Origin: Terriglobia bacterium
GTDB taxonomy: Bacteria; Acidobacteriota; Terriglobia; Acidiferrales; UBA7541
Length of the DNA stretch: 64,000 nt
Direction: 5' to 3'
NCBI GenBank assembly: GCA_023512135.1
Contig: JAIMAG010000002.1
Span: 1 to 64,000 of the forward strand
Shown: positions 34,199 to 42,600 of the stretch, piece by piece
How the letters are laid out: every line of letters begins with the position of its first letter
Position numbering within the stretch: the first letter of the stretch is position 1
Notes under the pieces: model-generated
Databases searched by the model: none
Told to the model about the DNA's origin: nothing
The model's input: only the letters and a program-made list of their open reading frames with translations
Position numbers and translations under genes: made by a program

Positions 34199-34878
34199 GG
34201 TTGTGCCCTCCGGTTGCGCATCTCTGTATGGCAGCGGTCGCAAACGTCGAGGCTTTTCCATTCTTCCCGAAGCAGCTTTGCCACCGGTGCAGCATGCGGC
34301 GCATGGCAGCTCAGGCAGGAGTACGGCTGGCCCTTGCGAAAAGGATCCTCTCCGTTGCTGACCGGATGACCGAGATAGGGATGACCGGTGCGCTGCGCGC
34401 GGTCGAGTGCAATTTTCGGGAACTTGCGGAAGGTCTCCACCGGGATTTCTCGACCACCGAACAACGGCACGGTGGCGCCTTCCGTCCGCCGGGCGAGGTG
34501 ACATGCAGTGCAGAGCGCTTGTGGGCTTGTGCGCACGAGCGCGGGGTGCTCGCTCGCGTGCGGGTCGTGGCAGAGAATACAGTCACCCTGACGGTAGGGT
34601 TCGTGCACCACTTCGTCCGTCTGCGGCGCATGGCATGTGCCGCACATCTCGGCAGGCGGAGCCTGCAGGGCAACAAACGTCGCCGTATCGTCGCTGCGAA
34701 CCGTGTGGCAGCTCGTGCACCCGGTCTCTACGGCAGCGTGCACCTGCTTGCCTTCTTTTTTTGCCGCATGGCAGTCAACGCAGCCTGCCGGATCGAAGTC
34801 CGCGGGCAGCGGAACCGGGTGCTGCACCTCGGAAACCTGCAACACCAGGAGAAAGGCGAGGGAAGCCAAACTCATCAT
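34195..34878 (-). CDS. Heptahaem c-type cytochrome, exported
   Basis: The product is 227 residues from MMSLASLAFLLVLQV (two adjacent ATGs, 34878 and 34875). Seven CXXCH motifs are present: CVDCH (from residue 33), CTSCH, CGTCH, CILCH, CTACH, CLSCH and CDRCH. This is dense, about one haem per 30 residues, as in NrfB/DmsE-like periplasmic electron wires. First gene of the minus-strand cytochrome operon; 217 bases separate it from the pseudopilin genes upstream, and I see no convincing promoter or terminator in that gap. Confidence 0.93.
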   Translation of the reverse strand: MMSLASLAFLLVLQVSEVQHPVPLPADFDPAGCVDCHAAKKEGKQVHAAVETGCTSCHTVRSDDTATFVALQAPPAEMCGTCHAPQTDEVVHEPYRQGDCILCHDPHASEHPALVRTSPQALCTACHLARRTEGATVPLFGGREIPVETFRKFPKIALDRAQRTGHPYLGHPVSNGEDPFRKGQPYSCLSCHAPHAAPVAKLLREEWKSLDVCDRCHTEMRNRRAQP

Positions 34879-35095
34879 GCACGTGCCCCGCTTGTCCCTG
34901 TTGCACGCGCTGTGCCGCATTTCGATACAGCCCGTGCCTGTAACTGGTTATTTCCACGGAAGATTGCATCAGGGAGGTACAGGGGGTTGGCTTGCGAGGC
35001 TGCGTTTTGCGAGATTTTGCTCAATGCTCCCCGCAGCACAACTTGCAAATCTGATTTCGTGCTCCAGATTTTTGCCGGAAGCAGTGAAGGCTCCT

Positions 35096-35536
35096 CTACC
35101 AGGAGCTGTACGGAGTGCCTTCGAAGGGGGATATCTTGTCGGAGTTCGAGTGCACGTCGCTGATCCCCGTCGCCAGTTGATCCGGGCTGAGGAAGGCGTC
35201 GTCGTATTCCACGCGCCAGTCTCGCTGGCCGGTGATCGGGTCTTTCGGGATTTCCCGCAAATAGCCCGCCGCGACCAGATCTTCGAGCGATTGCGGCGCC
35301 TGCAACTTGTCGAGCGTGTACTGCTGGATGGCCTGCCGCATCGTGAACAGATTTTGCTTCAGCGCGGCTTCCTTGGAACGCAGAATCGATCGCTGATAAT
35401 TGCCCGCGGCCAGTCCGAGCAGAACCAGAATCACGCTGATGACCACCATCAGCTCGAGCAGGGTGAATCCTCGGTGGCCGGCAGGCCGGATGTTCGCCCC
35501 GCTTGCGGAGACTCGCCATGGAGCAGGGAAGCACAT
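35096..35536 (-). CDS. Type II secretion-like pseudopilin (GspG-type)
   Basis: The product is 146 residues. It has a class III signal with cleavage expected at HRG|FTLLELMVVISVILVLLG, including the Glu5 needed for pilin assembly. The C-terminal part ends with the GspG-like pattern PKDPITGQRDWRVEYDD and a DxxSNSDKISPFEGTPYSSW tail. It belongs to the group with secretin and a second pilin. No prepilin peptidase, GspE or GspF is in the window, so these must be encoded elsewhere. Confidence 0.85.
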   Translation of the reverse strand: MCFPAPWRVSASGANIRPAGHRGFTLLELMVVISVILVLLGLAAGNYQRSILRSKEAALKQNLFTMRQAIQQYTLDKLQAPQSLEDLVAAGYLREIPKDPITGQRDWRVEYDDAFLSPDQLATGISDVHSNSDKISPFEGTPYSSW

Positions 35537-35543
35537 GACGAGT

Positions 35544-36029
35544 TCACCAGTCCGAGTAGCGCGTCCCGTCCAGCGCGGTGCCCATCGAACGGGAATAAAC
35601 GTCGAAAACATTTTCCCCGCACCAGCTCGTCGCATCCGGCCGATCCTGCACACAACGCAGGCCCCAGTCGTCGTTGCCGGTCATGGGATCGATCGGAATG
35701 CGCCGCAAGAAGCGTACGCGACGGTCGGGTGCGCCGGCCAGTTGCACGCCTTCCACCAACGTGCGCAGATCGGGCGGATAGCCTTCTGTGCCCACTTCGA
35801 CCTGAATCAGGTTGCGGTCGGCGGCGTCTTTGTAACGGTCGATCGCGTCGCGGATTTCGCGCAGGGCCCGGCGCAGTTCACGCTCCTGCTGTCGCTTTAC
35901 GGTCACCCGGGCCAGCGGCAGCGCGGCCGTAGCCAGCACGATCAGAATCGCCGAGGCCACGACCAGCTCGATTAGCGTGAGCCCGGCTTGGGTGGTGTTT
36001 CGAATTCGCGTGGTGCGAATCCAACGCAT
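35544..36029 (-). CDS. Type II secretion-like pseudopilin (second copy)
   Basis: The product is 161 residues, with signal TTQAG|LTLIELVVASAILIVLATAALPL. The rest is a helical spine (RQQERELRRALREIRDAIDRYK) followed by a small globular domain with PIDPMTGNDDWGLRC and DVYSRSMGTALDGTRYSDW. It shares the DPxTGxxDW and GTxYSxW signatures with the adjacent pilin, so the two are paralogues. It has two cysteines that could form a disulfide. It lies 3 bases from the secretin stop. Confidence 0.85.
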   Translation of the reverse strand: MRWIRTTRIRNTTQAGLTLIELVVASAILIVLATAALPLARVTVKRQQERELRRALREIRDAIDRYKDAADRNLIQVEVGTEGYPPDLRTLVEGVQLAGAPDRRVRFLRRIPIDPMTGNDDWGLRCVQDRPDATSWCGENVFDVYSRSMGTALDGTRYSDW

Positions 36030-36032
36030 GGC

Positions 36033-38291
36033 TTACTGCACCTGCACGCTGGCCTCGCCGGTCACCAGCGGCAACGTGATGCCCTGCGAGTTTCGCGCAT
36101 TCACCTGGACGATGCGAATCGCGGAGCTGCCTGCCGCCACCCCGCGCACCACAATTCCGACCAGCGTGCCCGAACCGCTCACCCCGCTCGTGTTCGGCTG
36201 ACGGGTGGCGGAGATAATCGCCTGGCCGCGCTCGGCGTCCACGCGCTGCACAATGGCGATTTCCTGCGTCCCGCCGCTGAGAAAGCCTCCGTGGCGGACT
36301 TCTTCGATCGCGATCACCTTCGGGTCGTACTGCAGCAACATCGGAATCGAGAACAGGTCGCGGGCATTTTCCACCACAAGGCCCACGATGCCGGTCTGCC
36401 CCGGCTGCAGGGTCAGGGTGGCGGGCTCGAACCGCAGCCGCGCTGCCGCAACGGTTGGAGCCACGGCTGCTCCCGTTGCGGCCTCGGCTGGGACAGGCGG
36501 TGTCGGTGCTGAAGGGGCTGTCGCGGAGGGCGCTGGCGTCTGGGCGGGTCCGCTGTAGGCGTCCGCCGGCAGCACCTTGAACACCTGATCGGTTCCGGTA
36601 GCCAGGCTCCGCAGATTTTCAGCCGTGATCTCCGGCGCGCGCACAATGTGCGGCGTCAGCACGATCAGCACTTCGCTTTCCGCGGCTTCCACTTTTTCGT
36701 CCGAGAAGAAGTAGCGGAGGAAGGGAATCCTGGAAAGGCCGGGCCAACCGGAAAGGGATCTGGTTTCTGTGCGGTCGATCAATCCGCCCAGGATGCTCAC
36801 TTCGCCCTCGCGCAGCCGGATGTCCTGCGTGATTTTCCGCTGACTGATCACCGGCTGATTGATCCCGCCGATGTTCACCTGACCCGTGACGGAGGAAACC
36901 TCGATCGTGACCTTCAGGCTGACTTCGCGGTTTTCGTGCACGCGGGGAGTGATATCAATATTTACGCCGACGTCCTGATACTGGAACTGCGTGTTCACCA
37001 GCGGGCTGACGATGCTGCCCTGTGTTCCTCCCACACCGACGCCGGCCTGGAAACTGCCCGTGGCGATCGGTACCCGGTCGCCAATGTTCAGCTTTGCCGC
37101 CTGCCCGTCCACGATGCGAATTTCCGGGTTCTGCAGCACTTTGGTCGTACTGTCGGTGATCAACGCGGTGGCAACGGCGCCCGGCAGCGTCAGGCTGTAA
37201 TCGGCGGAGGAGAGCCGCCGCAACTCATCGAGCCGCACCTGGCCCTGTTGATTGGCGATGTCGGGCCGCGGGGTAGGGGAAAGCACCGTGCTGGAACCGG
37301 GCAGAATGCCCAGCTCGCGCGCGCGATCGCGCCGAGCCTGCAACACGGCAACCTGGACAACGACTTCCGGCTTAGCCTTGTCCACATCCGCCAGGATTTT
37401 CTCGACCACCGCCATCTTGTCCGGCGTCTCGCGCACGACCAGCGCATTCAGAGCGTTCACCTGCTGGATGCGGCGCATCTCCAGCACCTGCCGGAGCATG
37501 GTGGCGATTTCCGTCAGGTCCTGCGGGGTCACCGTGTTGGACAGATAGAAGGTGCGCACCACGTATTCTTCGTAATCTTTCCGCTTCTGCGGAGTATCCG
37601 GCGCGACAAAGATGATGTTCGGCGCTACGGGCTTCCAGAAGGTCTTGCTCTGCAGTGCCACCACGTCGAGCGCCTGCTCCAGCGTCACATTGGTTAGCTC
37701 AGTGGCGATCCGCTGCGGGCGGTACTCGGAGTCGAAAATGACGGTAATGCCGGCCAGCTTGCCGATGGCTTCGTACACCTGGCGGGCATCCTGCGTGAGC
37801 TTGATGTGAATCGGTTCGCGCGAGATGGGCTTCAGTTGTGGCGGCCGGTCGAGCAATTCGGTTTTTGGCGGTGCCGACGGCCCGGCGGGTTGCGCCGAAG
37901 GCACGGCTTCCTTTTCCGCAAGCAGTTCCAGAGTGCGAGCCACCTCCTGCCGCGCGATGGCGCTCGAAGGATCGATCGCCAGTGCCTTTTGATACTCGGC
38001 CAGTGCCAGGCGCAGATCGCCCCGCTCGCGTGCCTGGTGGCCCAGGCGTACGTGATATTGCCCGGCTTCGAAACGCATCCGCGTGGCCTTCAGACGATAT
38101 TCGATGTTTTTGGGGTCCGCCTGCAGAGCCCGTTCGTAGTGCACCAGCGCCGTGTCGTAGTCCTGAATCAGTTCGGCGCGTTTGCCCGCCTTGAACTCGC
38201 TGGCACCGCGACCGCAGCCGGCTGCAACCAGCGCCAGCAGCGCCAGTGTCGCAGACGCGAACATGCGTTGGCACGGCATTTTCGGATGCAT
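36033..38291 (-). CDS. Secretin lipoprotein (GspD-like) with N-terminal TPRs and C-terminal cohesin-like domain
   Basis: The product is 752 residues from MHPKMPCQRMF, or 748 from the next ATG. A lipobox LVAAGC puts the anchoring Cys near residue 26. Two TPR-like units follow (YDTALVHYERALQADPKN; LRLALAEYQKALAIDPSS). Next are the secretin N0-like domain (IHIKLTQDARQVYEAIGKLAGITVIFD) and N1 (VRTFYLSNTVTPQDLTEIATMLRQ), then the secretin core ending in the pore signature WPGLSRIPFLRYFFS and VLIVLTPHIV. A Pro/Ala linker leads to a cohesin-like domain (LRFEPATLTLQPGQTGIVGLVVENARDLFSIPMLLQYDP). This architecture recurs in Acidobacteriota. It forms the outer-membrane pore for the pseudopilin system. 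Confidence 0.88.
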   Translation of the reverse strand: MHPKMPCQRMFASATLALLALVAAGCGRGASEFKAGKRAELIQDYDTALVHYERALQADPKNIEYRLKATRMRFEAGQYHVRLGHQARERGDLRLALAEYQKALAIDPSSAIARQEVARTLELLAEKEAVPSAQPAGPSAPPKTELLDRPPQLKPISREPIHIKLTQDARQVYEAIGKLAGITVIFDSEYRPQRIATELTNVTLEQALDVVALQSKTFWKPVAPNIIFVAPDTPQKRKDYEEYVVRTFYLSNTVTPQDLTEIATMLRQVLEMRRIQQVNALNALVVRETPDKMAVVEKILADVDKAKPEVVVQVAVLQARRDRARELGILPGSSTVLSPTPRPDIANQQGQVRLDELRRLSSADYSLTLPGAVATALITDSTTKVLQNPEIRIVDGQAAKLNIGDRVPIATGSFQAGVGVGGTQGSIVSPLVNTQFQYQDVGVNIDITPRVHENREVSLKVTIEVSSVTGQVNIGGINQPVISQRKITQDIRLREGEVSILGGLIDRTETRSLSGWPGLSRIPFLRYFFSDEKVEAAESEVLIVLTPHIVRAPEITAENLRSLATGTDQVFKVLPADAYSGPAQTPAPSATAPSAPTPPVPAEAATGAAVAPTVAAARLRFEPATLTLQPGQTGIVGLVVENARDLFSIPMLLQYDPKVIAIEEVRHGGFLSGGTQEIAIVQRVDAERGQAIISATRQPNTSGVSGSGTLVGIVVRGVAAGSSAIRIVQVNARNSQGITLPLVTGEASVQVQ

Positions 38292-38428
38292 CGCCGGCAG
38301 TGTAGCACTGCATCGGCCAGCCAGCAAGCCGCCACCGGAACGCTTCCGGGACAGCTGTGCTCCCTGTTCGAGGGACTGCCCGTACGAACGGGAGAAAATT
38401 TTCGAGTTCCGAAAGCATGTGCAGTAAA

Positions 38429-38455
38429 TTGCAGCAAGATAGAAAATTGCGGCAA
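38429..38455. promoter_or_regulatory. Twin palindromic operator candidates TTGCNGCAA
   Basis: TTGCAGCAA (38429-38437) and TTGCGGCAA (38447-38455) are both perfect 9-base palindromes spaced 18 bases apart, each in an AATTGC(A/G)GCAA context. They lie between the divergent secretin and LuxR-type genes, upstream of the LuxR promoter (about -71 and -53). They may bind a dimeric regulator controlling both directions. Confidence 0.5.
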
Positions 38456-38469
38456 AAACGAGTCTGGTC

Positions 38470-38497
38470 TTGACAATTCAGCTCCGAGAGTTAAGAT
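38470..38497 (+). promoter_or_regulatory. Sigma-70-type promoter of the LuxR-family gene
   Basis: A perfect TTGACA (38470-38475), a 16-base spacer, and TAAGAT (38492-38497). Start near 38504 gives a leader of about 80 bases. Confidence 0.6.
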
Positions 38498-38583
38498 TGC
38501 GCTGTCGCGCATGGGCCTTGTTTGTTTAAAAGGAAACTGCACAGGAAATAATAGGTACGCGCCAGGTTTTTTGGAGTTCTACG

Positions 38584-39378
38584 GTGACAACCAGGTCGCC
38601 CCGCAGACCGCGGTTCACACCGTTATCGGGTGAACAATCTCCCTCGTCGGCTACACTGGCCGGGGAACCGATTGCCTCGCCAGTAACCGATTGGCACCCA
38701 AGCGGAAACCGGCACCAGCGAGCCGAAGCGGTCTCGCCTTATTTTTCCCCTTCGACTCCCCACAAAGAACAGAGTAACGAGGCAACGGAGAGTCCGGCTC
38801 GAGCTGCTGCGAATTCTGCCAGCCGCGCCCTCAGGTCCGATGCAGTGGCTGTACAGCCCAGCTCGGACATAGGATTCGTCTTGTTGAAGCCTCCGAGCAC
38901 GGTGCTGTATGCGAACGCCGAAGCCATGCGGATCTTGGCGTATCCGCACGATCCGACCGTGGTGACTTCGTTCGACAAACTGGTGGAGGACAAACTGGGA
39001 TTTGTTGTCGAGGAGCTCGCCGGTGAGGCGAATTTTCTCGCCGAGATGCTTTCGGGCCGCCGACGGTATCTGTGCCGGGGGTATCGCCTGGAATCGAGCC
39101 GCGGGCGCAGCGGACCGCTTCCGGTGGCTTTGCAATTCGAGCGCGCTTGCCGTCCGGTTCTGGATGTGCGCGCGGCTGCCGAACGCTACCGGTTGAGCCC
39201 CCGTGAGCGCCAGACGCTGGCGCTGGCCGTGCAGGGCCTGAGCAACAAAGAAATCGCTGCGCATATGGGTGTCAGTCCCAACACCGTAAAAACCTTCCTG
39301 CGGCTGATCATGGGCAAGATGGGGGTCAGTTCTCGCGTCGGTCTGATTCGCAAGACGATCCAGATTCTCGTCGGCTAG
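38584..39378 (+). CDS. LuxR-family transcriptional regulator with PAS-like sensor region
   Basis: The product is 264 residues from a GTG at 38584 (weak GGAG upstream); the first 80 residues look disordered, so a later start is possible. Residues about 93-185 resemble a degenerate PAS fold (DIGFVLLKPPSTVLYANAEAMRILAYP). Residues about 199-257 are a clear GerE/LuxR helix-turn-helix (LSPRERQTLALAVQGLSNKEIAAHMGVSPNTVKTFLRLIMGKMGV). There is no receiver domain with a phosphorylatable Asp. It lies between the secretion/cytochrome operons and the copper-oxidase cluster, so it could control either. Confidence 0.85.
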   Translation: MTTRSPRRPRFTPLSGEQSPSSATLAGEPIASPVTDWHPSGNRHQRAEAVSPYFSPSTPHKEQSNEATESPARAAANSASRALRSDAVAVQPSSDIGFVLLKPPSTVLYANAEAMRILAYPHDPTVVTSFDKLVEDKLGFVVEELAGEANFLAEMLSGRRRYLCRGYRLESSRGRSGPLPVALQFERACRPVLDVRAAAERYRLSPRERQTLALAVQGLSNKEIAAHMGVSPNTVKTFLRLIMGKMGVSSRVGLIRKTIQILVG

Positions 39379-39617
39379 CCCTCGCGCCCGACATCTTCTT
39401 CACACTGTGCTGACTTCGCCACCGCTGTCATCGCTTTCCCCGCATTTCTGCAGCGATCGCGCCAGGGGAATGCCTTCACCCTTTCGGAGTAGCCCTTCGG
39501 ACTAACTCCACCGTTGAATTGACATCAGGAATACTGCGCAGCACAGTGCCCAGGACAGCGTTCCGGACTCTGGCGTTTGCCGGTTCGCAAAAATTAATTT
39601 ACGACACGGGAGGATCC

Positions 39618-42600
39618 ATGCCCAGCCCCCGCGGCCGATACCGTGTAGCCTACTGGCTGTTTGTAATTTTCCTGGGTGCGCTGTGCAGCGCACTGCTTCC
39701 GACTCCGACGGCAGCGCAGTGCGCGCGCACCATCACCGCTCGCGTGGTTGCCATCGACCAGCCGTTCTTCTGGAACCGGCTGGGCGCCACGAATCCTGCT
39801 GGCATGATCTTTGCGCTCGAGCGCGACGTCGTGCCCGAGCAGGGGACCACGATCGGGCCCGGCAATGTGCGCCTGCGCGACGGCAAGCGCCCACGCCCGC
39901 TGGTCTTGCGCATGAACGTGGGAGATTGCCTGCAGATTTATTTTACGAACCTGCTCGACCCTGTTCCCGCCAATGATCAGCCGGCCACGCGCAATGCGGG
40001 CATCCATGTGGAAGGTTTGCAACTGGTCGGCAGCATCGCCTCGGACGGCTCGTTTGTAGGCAAGAACGCGAGCAGTCTGGTAGGACCGGGGCAATCCGCA
40101 ACGTACACCTTCTATGCGGAGCGTGAAGGCGCACACCTGCTCTACAGCACGGCGGCCAATACCGGCGGTGAGGGCAACGGCGGTCAGTTGAACACCGGCC
40201 TGTTCGGCGCGGTCAACGTGGAGCCAAAAGGTGCCGAATGGTATCGCAGCCAGGTGACGCGGGCCGACCTGGAGCTGGCCACCGTGGGTACGACACCGGC
40301 AGGCCAGCCCATCATCAATTACCAGGCAGTGTATCCACCCGGACATCCGTTCGCAGGCCTGCCCATCCTGAACATGCTGAAGGGCAATGAAATTGTGCAC
40401 TCGGATCTGAGAGCCATCATTACCGGACCGAATGCAGGCCGTTTCCCGCCGGGAACGTTTCCGCCGGTCACACCGGCTGTGGATCGGGAACAGCCCTTCC
40501 GAGAGTTCACCATCATCTACCACGACGAAATCATTGCGGAACAGGCGTTCCCGGAGTTTTTCGAAGATCCCGTGCTGAGTCACACGCTGCACAGCGTGCG
40601 GGATGCGTTTGCGTTCAACTACGGCACCGGAGGCATCGGCGCCGAAATCCTGGCCAATCGTTTGCTCGTCGGCCCGATGCACAACTGCGCCGAGTGCAAA
40701 TACGAGGAGTTCTTCCTGACCTCCTGGGCAGTCGGCGACCCGGCAATGGTTGTGGATATCCCCGCCAATGCTCGGGATTCACAGGGAAATCTGATCATTG
40801 GACCCAAGGCCACCAAAGCGCTGTATCCGGACGATCCCTCGAACGTGTATCACAGCTATCTGCGCGATCACGTGAAGTTCCGGATTGTCCATGCAGGTTC
40901 AAAAGAACACCACATCCACCACCAACACACGCACCAGTGGCTGCACACGCCCGACAGTGACAACTCCAACTACCTCGACAGTCAGGCCATTGGCCCGGGC
41001 AGTGCATTCACGTTGGAGATGCTCTACAACGGCGGCGGCAACCGGAATCAGGCTGTCGGCGATTCAATCTTCCACTGTCACTTCTATCCGCACTTCGCCC
41101 AGGGGATGTGGGCGCTTTGGCGTGTCCACGATGTGCTGGAGACTGGCAGCGTGCTAGATGCCGAAGGCCGTCCCGTGCCGGGTACCCGGGCGCTCCCGGA
41201 TGGAGAAATCGCCGCCGGCACGCCTATTCCTGCTGTCGTCCCGCTTCCGACCATTGCCATGCCACCCCTGCCCGGTGCGCAGGTGGCGATTGTCCACGGA
41301 CAGGCGGTGATTACCGGCGACGGCAACCCGGGGTTCCCGTTCTTCGTGCCGGGCGTGGCCGGCCACCGACCCCCGCATCCGCCGCTCGACACGGTGGACG
41401 ATGGTGGCCTGCCGCGCCACGTCATCGTCAATGGCACCTTCGAGGAAGCGCACACGCGGCTGGATTTTCACAAGACGCTGCTCACCGCGGACGCCATCGA
41501 ACTGCCGGAGACAGGTACACCGATTGAAATTGCTGCTATGAACTTCCACGCACAACGGGAGCACCCGAGCTACAAACCCGACGGCACGCCGGCGAACTTT
41601 ATTGTCAACGGCCTGCCCCCGGCGCCCGGTGCCCCGTTCGCCGATCCTTGCATCGATGACTTCGGCAATCCTGCGGGTGTCCCCCGAATCTACAAGGCTG
41701 CCAACATTCAAATCGATGCCAAGTTGAACAAGGCGGGCTGGCATTTCCCGCAGCAGCGCATCCTGGCGCTGTGGGGCGATGTGGAAGCGACGCGCACCGG
41801 ACAGCGGCCGCCGGAGCCGCTGTTCTTCCGTGCGCATTCCGGCGATTGCATCACCTATTACCACACCAACCTCGTGCCGCACGAATATCAGCTCGACGAC
41901 TTCCAAGTGCGCACGCCGACCGACATCATGGGTCAGCACATCCACCTGGTGAAGTTCGACGTGCTGGCTTCCGATGGCGCCGCCAATGGCTTCAACTACG
42001 AAGACGGCACCTTCAGCCCGGGTGAAGTGCTCGAACGCATCGAGGCGATCAATGCATTCGGGGGGCTGCTGCCGTTTGAAGGCGGAACGCGCGTGCAACT
42101 GCATCCCGAAGCCCATCCCTTTTTTGGCGAGCTGGGTGCGCAGACAACCATTCAACGGTGGTACGCCGATCCCCTGTTGAATGCTCAGGGGGTGGACCGC
42201 ACGCTGACCACCGTGTTCACCCACGACCACTATGGCCCGTCCACGCATCAGCAGGTGGGCATGTATGCGGGTCTGGTGATTGAACCTGTCGGATCCACCT
42301 GGCGGCATCCGGAAACCGGAGAAATCTTTGGCGGGCGCTTCGACGGTGGCCCGACTTCCTGGCGGGCCGACATCCTGACCGTCAATCCGGCCGACAGCTT
42401 CCGCGAGTTCATGATCGAGTTTGCTGACTTCCAGCTTGCCTACGAGGCGGGCAACGTCGGTATCCCTGATCCGGACAAAGCGATCAATCCGCCGGGGCGC
42501 GTCGAGGTGGGCCTGCCGTTCCTGCTGGCGCCGCCTGATGTTTGCCCGGGCGGAGTGCCGCCACCGTGTCCGGAAGCCATTTCTGCCGATGATCCCGGTA

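Noticed and set aside
34879-35095. Promoter for the cytochrome operon
   Set aside because: Several AT-rich stretches are present, but no -35/-10 pair with correct spacing was convincing.
39519-39617. Longer start (TTG) for the multicopper oxidase
   Set aside because: The ATG at 39618 has a good GGGAGG and begins a clear signal peptide; the TTG is part of a TTGACA promoter-like element.
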